Translations under genes and position numbers: made by a program
Assembly (NCBI GenBank): GCA_030549205.1
Contig: JAUKTV010000019.1
Coordinates: forward strand, 1 to 64,000
Origin: Apiosordaria backusii
Taxonomy: Eukaryota; Ascomycota; Sordariomycetes; Sordariales; Lasiosphaeriaceae
Length of the DNA stretch: 64,000 bases
Direction of reading: 5' to 3'
In this document: positions 22,816 through 35,758 of the stretch, piece by piece
Layout of the letters: the number at the start of each line of letters is the position of its first letter
Numbering within the stretch: position 1 is the first letter of the stretch
The notes under the pieces: generated by a model
Told to the model about the DNA's origin: nothing
The model's database searches: none
The model's input: the letters and a program-made list of their open reading frames with translations, nothing else

Positions 22816-25800
22816 TAGGGTTTCCAATTGTATTGCAAATTTTTATAAACAGATGGAAGGGGAAGGCATCGAGACCATTCCCAATAGGGTTATCCTTGAT
22901 TAGCTTTGACTGCAGTTGAACAGCTATGGCGGAGGCGATGCTCTTGGGAAGTCAAACGGAGAAAAAGCAATTGTGGTTCGCATTACAGTTTCCGGCCAGC
23001 TTCGCGCTCAGCTATATATAGCTTGAGCCAGGCTAAGTAGTCAGTCTCTGAAAGTAAGCGCGGATATCAGCTTCCTTCGTCGTCCCTAACCTAGATACAA
23101 GCCATTTTGCCATCCATTCTAAAAGGGAAGCTAAAGTAAGTAGGTTGTAAGTTCATCTAAGGAAAGTAAAGGAGGTAACTTCTAGGTATTTAATAAAATA
23201 TAGCCGGGGCTGGTTTCTCCTTAAAACGGTCGTCCTAAAGAAGTTAAAGTAAGATTAAGACGATAAGTTTGACATAGAAAAGAAGGTATATAATAAATTG
23301 AAGCCGTCATAGGGTAACCTGAACCCTATATTCTATAGGAAAGCAGAGTATAAGGAACTTGTACCTTTGTAAAACTGCTAAATGAAAAAATAAGAGCGTT
23401 TAAATTCCCTTAAGGCCGATGTTCTAGTTACCAGTTCGCTTGATAAACCTGGTTTCAGCTTGGTAAAGAAGCTCTTGTATTGGGTCTTAACGTAAACGGC
23501 GTTAGAAGATCGCTTATAAGATCCTGTTGATAGATAGTATTCGCTTTAAAATAAAAGGTAAAGTCTAAGGTAAATATATTTAGGCCTTTAATTTAACGCC
23601 GTAAATCGCCTCTATATAGTTCTTAAAGTAGTTTAAATGCTCGAATTTCAACGTCCCCTCCTAACACTTAGGGTAGTTGCATACTATCTACTTTGCATCG
23701 CTTATATACCTTACGTATACCCTATTGAAGTGGTTGTATATTATAGTAGGACGATAGTATTAAAAAGTTCTTTCTTTATAGGACAGACTATTATCTCTAA
23801 GATAATATAAGCATTAGTTTCTTTATATTAAAAGTAGAAACATATTTAAGCTAAAAGACTTCTCTTTAACTATACTATCGGTAGGCATTTTTTATTAAAT
23901 ATATTTTTATTTAATAGTCTCTTACTTATTATATAAGATAAATATAAGCTTATTTGTCTAAATATAGAATATAAGAAGTATAGTAAAGCTTAACCTTTTT
24001 AGCTATTTATATAAAATTTAAGTAAGCTTAGTATACTTTAGTATATATAAGATAACGGCCAGCTCGATATACTTTTGCTTTTTCTCCCTATTAGCCTATT
24101 CTTTAATCTTTTAAGTTAAGTAGTTATAAAAATAATCCTTTTAATATCTCTGCTAAATATCTTTAATATACTTTATTTACTTTTTAGCAATTAACTTAAT
24201 AAACTTTTAAATCCAGTCTTTATTTTTTATACTTATAATCTGGTATTAACTGCCTTTAAGCTATACTTTCTTTGCCTTTAACGTTAAGATCTTTAAATTA
24301 GGGGGTATTTTAACTTAAACCTTATTAAAGACTATATCCTTATATATATATAGATTATATATAAGGCCTATATATAAAAGCATTTCGATTAGGCTATTTT
24401 CGGTTAGTCTATTTAGAATTACGTTCTATAGGTAAAACTTGACCTTTTTATTAATATATATACTATTGAACGTAGCCTACTTTAGATTATAGCGTATTAT
24501 CTAATTGGAGACAGTATTAAATACATTACTTATTTACTTTTAGAATAAACGTTACTCTTAAGGTATAGGAATAATATACTGTTAACTACATTTACTGCCT
24601 CTTTACACTAAGCTTTTAGCTTAATCGGCCTTTTATATTTATAGTTTAGTGATTATCGTACTATATTTTCTTTTAATTTAGAGTATAAGAGAGGTTTATA
24701 TAGAGAAAGTTTATTTAAAAGAAGTTTATATGGAGGAAGTCTATCTGGAGGAAGTTTATATAGAGGAGGTCTATCTTCTAAATAGGTGTCTTAACTTCCG
24801 CTTACCTTGCTATGTATATGCTCTGCTATACCTACGCTAGCACTTGTTAAAATGATGGAGCCGTTAAATCGGCAGAAAATAGGCCTCTTAAGCCATTCCT
24901 TCTTCTACTGGAGCAACGTATACTTAACTAGGCTATGATTCTTTACTTAAAAGACTCGACTAATGCTAATTAAACTCGACACTGTAAACGCGCTGTTATA
25001 TACTGTAAGACTGACGATAACGGTAATAAAATAGAAGATTAGCCTTTTAGTAAGTATAAAAAAGAAAACGGTCCTAATTATAGATTGTTTAAGCCTAAGA
25101 TTATTTAAGAGAATTGGGAAGTATATACGGTTTAGGCTTATTATCTGCCCCTTTATAGTAAATAAACTTAATAAATATTACTAAAACGTCCTTACCGGTA
25201 TCCAGATAGTATATAACTATTAATAAAATATCCTTATAATAAAGATATTTTAAATGTTTGCAGTCTACAGTTTAATATAAAAGTATCTTCTTTAATACTT
25301 TAGAATTGTTATTTAGTATATTATCTTTATTTATACTATTAAAGGAACCTTTAGTAGCTTTTTACAAAAAGCTCCTCTAAATATCCGTTCTTAAGGCTTT
25401 TTTTTTTACTATTTATAAACTTAATCGGCTATATATCTATATAGGTAAAACCAAGGTAGTATTTAAATAATTATATATAATGCTTTTTTTAAAAGAAGAT
25501 ACTAATATTGTAGGTAATATTAAAGGTTAAAAAGGTTAGTAGATTATTAAAGTCAGTAATATTCTTTTTATTATTATTAAATATTTAGAGATTAAAGTAA
25601 GGAACTATAATAGCATTATACTATTTATATACTTTATTAGTATTTATATTATCGAATTAAATATTAAAATAAAATTTACTTTAAGAACTTCCTTACTGTT
25701 ATTTCTATTTATATAGCAATCTATAATGTTAATATATAATTACTTATATTAGTGAAAATATTCCTATAATATACTTTAAGGCTTAATCCTATATACTTTA

Positions 25801-27185
25801 TATAAATAAAGGAGGAAATCTATCGCTATTATTTAATCTACTTTGTTAATTACCTTTTTTTAAGTCCTTTTTAATTTAATAGATTTGTAATATCTTTATA
25901 TTAATTAACTATAGTATTAATTAAACAAAAGAACGGCCTATTTACTTCTTTTATTTGTATAATATACTTATAATATTAATCTTAATATTATCAGTATAGT
26001 CTAGCTTAAGGAAGTAAACCTCTTTAAACTATTTATAAAGTATAGTATACTATATAATTATGAAGGCCTTTAGCCTTTTTACAATCTGCCTTTTCGATTT
26101 TTACTATATAAAGTATTAAATAAAATCTATATAATAACGCTTAAGATTATTTACAAGTAGTTATATAACGGTATATAAAGTTATATTTTTAAATGTAATT
26201 AAATATAAAGGCCTTTAACTTTAATAGTGTAAAGTTAGAAAGTATAAAATATATAGGAAAATGCTATTTTATATTATATTAAAATTAAGGAGTTAAAAAT
26301 AAAGGCTAGGTTATAAATTTAAGATAATAAAAATATGTCTTTAAAAAATAAAATACCTTAAGCTTAATTACTAAAAAGGAGCTTGGAATATATATAAGAT
26401 AGCGGCTATCGACTAGTTAAGTAAAGGGGTTAAGTTAAGTAAGGGTCGGAGAAGTGGTATTAAGTATATAATAGTAACTAGTACACCTTACTATCGAGGC
26501 TACTGAAAATAGCGACACGCGCTAACCTAATTCGGCAGTTAGAACAGTAAATTCTCGACTTAATAAGTAATTAGAAAATTTATTTATTTTTAATAATAAG
26601 TATTTATTTTACTTTTAATTTCGTTAACTCCCTTCTTTAAAAAATCTTTGAATTTTTTAAATATAAAGTTATCTTTACTGTTATTAAAGTAATTCCTTTT
26701 TATATATACTTTTAAATCGTTAAAAAAAGCTTTAATAAAATTAAGATTTAATAAATATAGTAGTAAATATTATAAAAGGATACTTTATTTAAAATAAAGG
26801 TCCTTTATATAATAATTATAATATTAAGATATATTATTTATTATTAAAATATTATTGTAATTAAAGAATTTATTTATTTTTAATAATAAGTATTTATTTA
26901 ATTAATTTATAAACCTATCCTTATTTAATTAACTTTAATATATTAAAAAACTAATAATCTTTTTAATTATAATAGTTCACAATATATAGAAGTATTTACC
27001 TTTTATAAAGGTACTTTCTATTTAAAGTTAAAATCTTAAAGAAACTTAATTAATATATTGAAAGCTATTATAATAATTAATTTTAATTTTATTATAAAAT
27101 ATAAATATTTCTATTATAAACTATAATATTTTATTAATTTAAGTAATTTTATATATTATTACCTTAATAATCTATTTAACTTTTA
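22816..27185. other. AT-rich RIP-type DNA, no gene recognised
   Basis: Base composition degrades progressively from 22800 rightwards. No intact frame of note and no transposon motif that I can assign. It contains a 15-bp tandem repeat (24691-24780) and a 33-bp direct repeat (AATTTATTTATTTTTAATAA core) at 26577-26609 and 26867-26899, 290 bp apart. Confidence 0.6.
24691..24780 (+). repeat. 15-bp tandem repeat, 6 units
   Basis: Units at 24691, 24706, 24721, 24736, 24751 and 24766 of the form GAAGTTTATATGGAG. The plus frame reads EVYxE repeated, so it may be a remnant of a protein repeat inside mutated DNA. Confidence 0.85.
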
Positions 27186-27190
27186 AAAAC
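27186..27190. repeat. Target-site duplication AAAAC, left flank of plus-strand Copia
   Basis: AAAAC is repeated at 35295-35299, immediately after the 3' LTR. Confidence 0.85.
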
Positions 27191-27599
27191 TGTTAAACTA
27201 GGTCCCTGTGAGGCCTAAGTTTACAGTGGGTGGCTGCTATTATACTACGTGGTGGAAGCTTAAGTTGGAAAGCCTACCCGTTAGCTACCCGGCACTTGCC
27301 CAGCACCTTACTTCACTGTAGGGCTATTTAAAGGCCTGCATCCCGCTAACCAGTGTGCCAAACTGCCTGTAATTTTATATTCAGGCTACTAAGGCCCACT
27401 ACTGTAGACAGTATAAGTAGCCTAACCCTAACCCTACGTTGACCTGCACTTTGGGTTGGGGGTGCTCGGTTTCGCGGTCCTTTTGTATGGCCGTGAGTCG
27501 ATTTTTAGAGAGCTGTAAACTACGCTAACTTAGCTGCCTATAAGACCTATAGCTAACCACTGGGCTGGCTAAATTGGCCAAGAATTGGTAGGCCTATAG

Positions 27600-28092
27600 T
27601 GTCACAAGTTAAACCAGCGGCAGGTCGTACAGTATGTGGGACGCGGGGACGTCCCGAGCCAATCATTAGGAGCTAGGAAGCAACCAGTGGGAGCGGACTA
27701 GAAGTGCTAGGGTGCCAAGACACACGAGCATGTTGCAGGATGCAAGATGCTCGGGGTGATCGAGGGCATAGCACGACGAGCACATCGCAGGATGCAAAGT
27801 GCTAGGGGTGATCGAGGGCATAGCACGACGAGCACATCGCAGGATGCAAAGTGCTAGGGGTGATCGAGGCCATAGCACGACGAGCACTCGGATGACAAGA
27901 AGACTATATATACGGAGGAACTAGACAGCTTGTAGATAGTTCCGCAGTATGCAATCACAGCTTGTATTCACGGTATCTTGTGTTTACATTGAGACATCTT
28001 GTTGTGCACTGTTTAGCTGCACCGAACCAATTGTCAGAAGTTACCTTCAACCGAGTATCCCTTTCAGAGGTTCTGTACAGGGGTTCGTCACA
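27600..28092 (+). mobile_element. Solo LTR (493 bp) related to the chromovirus LTR
   Basis: Starts TGTCACAAG, ends TTCGTCACA, flanked by TATAG at 27595-27599 and 28093-28097. From the TATA region (about 27904) to the end it is almost identical to the LTRs of the element at 35759-43089. Upstream of that its U3 is unrelated and carries 52-bp tandem repeats. Base composition is not RIP-shifted, unlike the Copia LTR around it. It marks an insertion followed by LTR-LTR recombination. The apparent minus-strand open frame over 27666-27887 is produced by the tandem repeats. Confidence 0.9.
27726..27881 (+). repeat. Three 52-bp tandem units in the solo-LTR U3
   Basis: Units at 27726, 27778 and 27830, beginning GAGCACATCGCAGGATGCAA or close variants; a fourth unit breaks off after GAGCAC. 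Position just upstream of the TATA box suggests U3 enhancer-type repeats. Confidence 0.92.
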
Positions 28093-28523
28093 TATAGTTA
28101 AGTAGGTATATTACTACTATACTAAATTATAGGCCTGTAGGCCCTGTAGGTCGGAAGCTATAGAGGGCTTAGTAAGTGGTTTATAGGGCTTAGCAAACCT
28201 CGAGTTTAACTAAGCTGTACTCTGGCCTATCTGCCCGCTAGGGTATGCAAGGCACCGTACGTTAGTCGGTAGATATATAGTAGAGGTCGAGTACGAACCC
28301 TACTACAGAGACTATTATAGTGGATTTATAAAAGGCTAGCACTATAATACAATTGTTTACCTACTATATTTCTATTCTACAGTACCTACGTGGTGCTATA
28401 TTTTAATATCCCAGTACTAAGCTATAGATATTATATATAAGACTTCTGCTGCACTATAAGCTAGTATATAAGCACCAAATTACAGGGCCCTTAGGCCTGT
28501 AATTGGCCATATCTATTTTAATA

Positions 28524-28537
28524 GGTTATAAGCCCGG
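28524..28537 (+). other. Copia primer-binding site, initiator tRNA-Met half-molecule type
   Basis: GGTTATAAGCCCGG directly after the 5' LTR. With one G-to-A change (expected from RIP) the first 12 bases become GGTTATGAGCCC, complementary to the anticodon-loop region of fungal initiator tRNA-Met. Copia elements prime from that internal cleavage site (established knowledge). Confidence 0.65.
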
Positions 28538-31500
28538 AAGATACCTAACTAGGTTATAGGCTTATAAGCTTAAGCTTAAAGCCTTCTATAAATAACGGCT
28601 CTAGCCATTATAGACTGCGCTATAAGTAGGCTATAAAATTACTGATTTTAAAGCCTACCCATCGAGGTAGGGTTACAAGGCAAATACTAGGCTTACCTTA
28701 CCTTATTAGGTTTTCTAGGGGCCTATAAGGTTCAAATTTACGTCCGCTACTAAATTTATTGTACCGTAAAGCATGTAAAAATTAGGCCTAATAAGGCACT
28801 AAAGGCCTATAAGCTACAAGCTTACGAAAGCTAGAAATAGCCTCTTACCTTAACTGTAGCTAGGTAGATAGTTCTGTAAATCTTAAAGGTAGGTAAAAAA
28901 GTAAGAAAGTAAAGCGACCTTCTTAGCCACTACTACTGTTAGTAGTTGCAGTATTTTACTATATAAAATAGCCTATCTTCAAGGCTCTTAGGCGCTATAG
29001 ACCTAGCCCTCTTACTATATAAAGCAAACTATAACTAAAGCCCTAGTTAAAAACGGTACTAGGCTAAGGTCTTAGAGCCCTATAGGACACTCCAACAGCA
29101 AGCATACCAAGCCCTCTATAGATTCAAAAATGCAAAATACAGGGCCCGGGCAGGGGTCTTCTAGGAGTGAAGAATTAGTGGATTCTCACCGTATATAGGC
29201 CTTTACTATTTAACTAAGAAAGCAAAAGGCCCAGATTTAACAGTTATAAGGCGCTGTAACCAAAGTAATAGAGTAAATTAAGCTCCTGATAGCAGCTTAA
29301 AGCGTTCTAAATCGGCCTAAGGCCACTATAACTACTCCTCTAGTAATAGCTAAAGCCATATACTAAAAAGCCGCAACAGCCTACCAGCTAAGGCTTAGGG
29401 CTAATAGTAGTTCTATTAGGGTCCTTTATACTACTATTGCCATTAAGATGACCAAAAAGGTCTACAAATTCCCTACTAACTAAAGGCTTACAGGCCCTAA
29501 GAATTTCGATCTATAAAAACAGGGCCCAAATATTATACTGTATACTATCGATATAGCTACTTTTACAAAGAACCCTACTATAATAGCCTACTAGAGTAAT
29601 ACTGAATAGGCCCTACTGTTAATATTACTTTAAAACAGTATAGCCTTAGGCTCCTAGGCTTCTATTTTATAGCAAACAAGCCCTATTAAAGCCTATAAAC
29701 TGCTTATTTAGAGATATTCCTATAGCGCTAAATTATAGCGAGGGAACCTCTATAGAGAATACCACTCCCTAAACTTCTACTAATTTATAAGCTCTTTAGT
29801 AAATTTCAATACTAAATTCTTTAACGCGGTTAGCCGGCTTATACTAGCCAGCATTGACTTCCAGGCTATAGATCAGGTAAATCAATACCTACAGGCTATA
29901 GAAAAGAGCTTCCTACAGTGGGCTAAGAGGCAACGAAGCACTATATAGACTGCTAAAGCATTAGGCTAAAATATAGGCGCTATTGACCTAAGCTTCCTAA
30001 TAGCAGACTTACTGAAAGAACAGCGTATTCCAGCCTCTACAGCTATTAAAGGCATAGCCTATAGAAGTAGAGAAGGCCCTTATAAAGGTATTAAAAAGAA
30101 GGTCTTTTTAAGTAAGAAGCCTAAAAGTAATGGTAATAGTAGCCTTAGTAGCCTAAGTAGCTCTTCCTAGAAGAAAAAGAAGAAAGGTTTTAAAAGGCTT
30201 AAAGGCCTTAAAGAAAGGCCTAAAGCTAAAGATTCGTTTGCCTATATAGTAAGCTCCTATAATCTAGCTTCAGGGGTCTTTGAAGACTCTGATAGTGACA
30301 ATAGTAACGAAGGTACCTATATAGTACCTATAGGGCCTGCTAAAGGCGCTGAAAGCGCTAAAGGCAAGGCCTTAGTAGCACTTTCTTTAAGGAATGCCCT
30401 TCTATATAATACTAGGTTTACTGACTATATTATTAACAGTCGAAAATGGTTTATTAACTATAAGCTTAATAATAGCTTACTAAGGACAATTTATATAAAA
30501 GAAGGTCCTCTAATGCCTAAGGGCTTTAAAACTGCTATATTTATAGTACTTTTATAAAAAGAACCCTTTAAATATACTAAGCTTAAGCTTAAAAATGCTC
30601 TATATATTCCTTAGTTTAACATTAACCTTTTTAATAGTATACTATACTATAAGGTTGGCAGTTAGGTTAAAAAGGAAGTACTATATAAGCTTAATAAGGC
30701 CCTAATAGCGGTATTCGATTTTAAGGCTTTAGGCTTCTTTTTGAAATTATAGAGGGTAGAGAGGCCTATTATTTACTATAACGTAAGTTTTAACGTTATT
30801 AGTTAAAAGCGAAAATTAATAGTTAAGCTTCCTAATAGGCCTTTATCCTAAAAGGATAGCTATTCGAAGGTCGATTTAGACCTTTAAAGGCTTAGCAATA
30901 GGCCTATAGAGCCAGATAGCGATAGTGCTATTAGCTCTAATTCAAACGCCCGAAAGGTAAAGCCCTATAGACTTAGGAGGTCTAAGTCTGACTATAAAGA
31001 AGGCTGTAGCTGGGGCAGACTTAGAGGAATAAAGCTCCGTTAGTCTGCAGAAGGCCCTAATAGCTTAGGTGGCCCCGGCTCCAGAGGATCTGGTTAAGGC
31101 AGACCTACTAAAGAGCTCTATTAGCCTATAGAAGGCCCTAATAGCTCAGATAACCCCGGCCTACTTAATTAAGAAGAGGCTTAAGGGGGCTATATGCCTA
31201 AGGAGGCTACTAAAAATATCCCCAACACTACTGTAAACTACTACAGCAAATTGCTCTAGGTAGTACTAAAATGGCACATTAGGTTAGGTCATATAGGCCT
31301 AACACTACTAAAAAAGACCAGTAAAATTACTACTGAACTTCCAAACCTAAATTAAATAAAAGAAGTAGATTTTTAATACTCGGCCTATAACAAAGCTAAA
31401 GCAGTAAGAAGGCTTCAATTTTCTACTATTCCGGACCTTCCCAAAGTCTTAAGTTCCATTAAAGGCGACACTTTTAAAATCAAGCCTATACCCTATAACA

Positions 31501-34448
31501 GGCTCCCTATAGTATTAATTTTAATAGACCAAAAATCCCAGTTTAGGTAGGCCTTTTACTTACTAAACGCTAAAGGACTAACTATACTAAACACTATAAA
31601 AGGCTTTTTTAAAGGCCTAAAGAATCGCTATAACCGGTACCCTATCTATTTCTACTACGACGGTAGGAAGGAAATCAACTACAAATTATAGGCCTGGTTT
31701 TCTACTAAAGGCGTTAAATTTTCTACTTCTAAGCCCTATATTTACAAGCAAAATAGCCTAATTAAACGTTCTATTAAAGTATTTTTAAACCGATTATAGG
31801 CTATAATAGTATTATTATAGCTTCTTCAATACTTATAATACTATATAGCACCTATAGTACTTAAATTAGTTAACTATACTGCAGTTAATAATAGAGACCT
31901 AACTTCTTACTAAATGCTCTATAATAAATTAAAGCCTTCCCTTTCTTATAAGCCAAACTTAAGCCAGTTTAAAGCTATAGGCTCTTCTATAAAGCTTCTT
32001 ATTCCCGTTAAAAAAAGGTCCAAAGCTTTAAAGCTATAGGCCTATATAGAGCCTAATAAGCTACTGGCCGTCCTTAAAAGTAAGACCTACTAAGTATAGA
32101 TACCAGCCAAAAGGACAGTAGTAAAATCTTCCTTTATAAATATAGTGGACAAACCTACTATAATTCAAAGTATTACTACTATTTCAAAAGGGGATTCAGG
32201 CTGAAAGGAGGTAAAGCTACTATAATTAGTAAATGAAAATAGCGACCTACGCCCTAAATACAACTTAGTCGGCTGACTAAATTTGCAAATTGGCCAATAG
32301 GCCAATACTAAACAATTCTCTAGTAATAAGCCAATCAGTAGGCCCACTACTCAGAAGGCTATAATCAATAACAGCCTAAAGCCTCCTAATAGGCCTATTA
32401 TAGGCCCTAAGGCCGGCCTAAAACTCCCTACTAAAAACCACTTACTAATAGAAGTAAAAGAACCACACCTAAATATAAGTAAAGATATTAAAATAGGCAC
32501 TAGCCAATTTATTAAATTAATACTAACTAAGGCTAAGGCCTATTACTATAAGGTCTCTAAAGGTCTTTCCAGCACTAGTTTATTACCTTAAATACTAAAA
32601 TAAATACTAAAGAACCCTAAAAAATCCTACTAATTAAAGGCTATATATAGCAAATTCAGGCAAATAGTTAACCAAAAAACCTTTAAGTTCCTTCCCTAAA
32701 GCGCTCTCTTTAAAGACCGTACGCTACTAACCAGTAGGTTAGTACTATATAAAAAGACTGATAAAGAAAATAGGCTTCTAAAGTTTAAGGCTAGGCTAGT
32801 TATTAGAGGATTCTTATAAAAGAAAGGCCTGGATTTTTTAGAGACCTTCGCCTCTACTACTATACCACCTACTTAGTATATACTACTAACTATAGCGGCT
32901 TTACTAGATTGGGAAATAAAGTAGATCGATTTTATAAAGGCATTTCTTAATAGCTATTTAAAAGAAAAGAATTATATAATAATACCCGAAGGCTTCTATA
33001 AGTTCTACCAATTAGCAGACTCAGCTATTAAAGCTAAGCTATACAGATAAGGCTTTAAGCCTAAAACTAGCTAAATAATTTACTTTTTTAAAGCCTTATA
33101 TAGCCTAAAGTAAAGCCTTAGACTTTAGTAAGCTAAACTTACTAAACTACTAAAAGAAAAGGGTTTTATAGCGCTAATTTCTAACTCTACTATCTTCTAT
33201 AATCCTAAGGCCAGGATTTTTATAGTAACCTACGTTAATAATTATTTAATTATAGGCTCTAATAAAGCCTATATTCAACAGCTTAAAAAGAGCTTAAATA
33301 AGGTCTACTTAATAGAAGATAGAAGGCCAGCTTCCTTCTTTTTAAGGGTCTAAATAATAAGGGATAAACGTCGCTCCCTTCTATAGCTTAGCTAAGCCTA
33401 ATATATATAGAAAGCAATTAAGACCTTTAGCTTTAAAAATAGCCGTAAAATACTAGTTTCCTTACAGCCTAGAATAGTAGCCCAATATAAGGACCCTAAA
33501 TTAAAAGGAAGCCTTATAAGTAAGTCGGATTATATACTATTCTAGCGTATAGTAGGCACTGTAATATATCTAATAACCCAAATAAGGCCTAATATTGCTT
33601 TTACAATACAGTGGCTTTCAAGGAGCATACAGTAGCCTACTATAGTAAGCCTAAATGCCACTAAAAACCTTCTAAAGTATCTAAACGGTACAGAGAATTT
33701 AGTAATCGCCTACAGCTATACTATTAGACCTACTGAAAAAGAAGGCACTATAGTACCTATAGGCTTTGCAGATTCAGACTTTGCAAAGAACCTAAAGGAC
33801 TTAAAATCCACTTACGGCTTTATATTCAAAGTAGCCAAAGGCCCTATAAGCTAGAAATTAAAGAAGGCCAGTACTATAAGCCTCTCTACTTTAAAGGCTA
33901 AAACCGACGCACTTACTAAGGCTATTTATAAGGCTCTATAGATTAGGAAGGTTTATAAGGAGCTAGGGCATACTTTAATAGGCTTTACCTCTCTATATAG
34001 TAACAATACTAGCTTTATAACTACTGCCTATAATCCAGCCCTTTACAATCGTACTAAGTATATACTACTAAAATACTATTGGGTTAGGGAGCAAGTTAGG
34101 GTACTATAGGTCACTATCAATTACTTAAATACTAAACAAATGCCAGCTAACGGGCTAACTAAATCACTGGCCAGCCAAAAATTTAAGACCTTTATAGGTC
34201 TTTTAGGCTTAAAGAATAGGCCTATAGAGGAAAAGTTAGTAGAAGAATAGATTGGAAAACTACCCTCCCTATATTTAATTTTCCTTTATAATTTAGCTTA
34301 TAAAAGTAGTTGCTTAACGATTAAATATATAGGCCTCAATGCCTTATATACCTTGTATTTTAATTTTTTAATTAGCTAGTTAGTTTATTAGTTTTAGCTT
34401 ACTACAGTAGGCCTTAGATTTAAATCTAGGCCTACCACTTACTATAAG
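28538..34448 (+). pseudogene. Degraded Copia gag-pol
   Basis: Recognisable pieces in order: protease-like DYIIDSG region now reading DYIINS (about 30420); GAG_pre-integrase KWHIRLGHIG at 31269-31298; RT motif WEIK, TAG stop at 32922-32924, IDFIKAFLN; RT catalytic YVDD now YVNN at 33231-33242; RNase H start DSDFAKNLKDLKSTYGF near 33771. Stops replace Gln or Trp codons and Asp-to-Asn replaces catalytic residues, all RIP-type transitions. The tail 34260-34448 is non-coding. The short minus-strand open frame at 32165-32347 is incidental. Confidence 0.85.
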
Positions 34449-34449
34449 C

Positions 34450-34459
34450 AGAGGAGGGG
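34450..34459 (+). other. Copia polypurine tract
   Basis: AGAGGAGGGG immediately before the TGTTAAAC start of the 3' LTR; site of plus-strand primer generation. Confidence 0.85.
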
Positions 34460-35294
34460 TGTTAAACTAAGTCCCTATAAGGCCTAAGTTTATAGTAGGT
34501 GGCTACTATTATACTATATAGTGGAAGCTTAAGTTGGAAAGCCTCCCTGTCAGCTACCCGGCATTTGCCCGGCACCTTACTTTACTGCAGGGCTATTCAA
34601 AGGCCTGCATTCTGCTAACTAGTAGGCCAAACTGCCTGTAATTTTATATTCAGGCTACTAAGGCCTACTACTGTAGGCAGTATAAGTGGCCTAACCTTAA
34701 CCCTACATTGACCTGCACTTTAGGTTAGGGGTGCTTGGTTTTGCGGCCCTTTTATATAGCCGTAAGTCGATTTTTAGAAAGCTATGAACCACACTAACTT
34801 AGCTGCCTATAAGACCTGTAGCTAACTACTAGGCTAGCTAAATTAGCTAAGAATTAGTAGGCCTATAGTTAAGTAGGTATATTATTACTATATTAAATTA
34901 TAGGCCTGTAGGCTCTGTAGGTCGGGAGCTACAGAGGGCTTGGCAAGTGGTTTATAGGGCTTGGCAAACCTCGAGTTTAACCAAACCGTACTCTGGCCTA
35001 TCTGCCCGCTGGGGTGTGCGAGGCACCGCACGTTAGTCGGTAGGTATGTGGTAGAGGTCGAGTACGAACCCTACTATAGAGACTATTATAGTGGATTTAC
35101 AGAAGGCTAGTACTATAATACAATTATTTACCTACTATATTTCTGTTCTACAGCACCTGCGTGGTACTGTATTCTAGTACCCCAGCACTGAGCTATAGGT
35201 ATCACGCGTAAGACTTCCGCTGCACTGTAAGCTAGTGTGTGAGCACTAAATTACAGGGCCCTTAGGCCTGTAATTGGCCATACCCATTCCAATA
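34460..35294 (+). repeat. 3' LTR (835 bp) of plus-strand Copia
   Basis: Pairs with the interrupted 5' LTR at identical length. Its first half is more mutated and its second half less mutated than the 5' LTR. Confidence 0.92.
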
Positions 35295-35434
35295 AAAACC
35301 TACGTAAAATTATAAATATTGAAATATATATATAATATTTAATAATTGAAAACTATTATATTTCGTTAAAATAAAAGCTAAGCTTTTTAATAAGTCATTA
35401 ATAAGTCTTTTATTATTAATATTATATATTAATA
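35295..35434. other. AT-rich spacer between Copia and repeat family A
   Basis: Starts with the AAAAC duplication; no feature beyond AT-rich sequence. Confidence 0.6.
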
Positions 35435-35753
35435 TTACTTAAGAAACTTAAGGTTCAGTGGTATATATATAAGACGTGATATACAGATGCTTACGATTAA
35501 TATAACAGTAAATAGTATCTTCAAGTTATTTAATATACTATTAAACTGGCTATCTATTAAGGCGTCTTAGCCTTTACTATTATACCTGCAATTGATATTA
35601 GCTTTGCTAACTATCCTTTTACCTTATCCTTCTATTTAAAAGCTTTATCCTAAGTCTCTATATTATCTTCTTTAACCTACCGATCTACATTAAGATCGAT
35701 CAAATCTTATCCGAATTAATAGAGTCTGGTATATTGGTCGATAAATAAAGTAG

Positions 35754-35758
35754 TAATA
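35754..35758. repeat. Target-site duplication TAATA of the chromovirus
   Basis: Repeated at 43090-43094 directly after the 3' LTR. Confidence 0.92.

Larger units (their letters stand above)
27191..28523 (+). repeat. 5' LTR of plus-strand Copia, interrupted by a solo LTR
   Basis: LTR sequence is 27191-27599 and 28098-28523 (409 + 426 = 835 bp). 28093-28097 is the duplicated target TATAG. It carries a telomere-like CTAACCCTAACCCTA motif near 27421. Confidence 0.9.
27191..35294 (+). mobile_element. Full-length RIP-inactivated Copia retrotransposon
   Basis: Complete structure: 5' LTR 27191-28523 (835 bp once the inserted solo LTR and its 5-bp duplication are removed), primer-binding site 28524-28537, degraded gag-pol, polypurine tract 34450-34459, 3' LTR 34460-35294 (835 bp), and AAAAC duplications. 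LTRs start TGTTAAAC and end CAATA. Domain order (GAG_pre-integrase, then integrase region, RT, RNase H) is that of Copia/Pseudoviridae. All frames carry many stops and catalytic residues are mutated, so it cannot move by itself. The element at 5496-11896 is a relative. Confidence 0.92.

Noticed and set aside
27666..27887. 73-codon minus-strand open frame in the solo LTR
   Set aside because: Entirely produced by 52-bp tandem repeats in an LTR U3.
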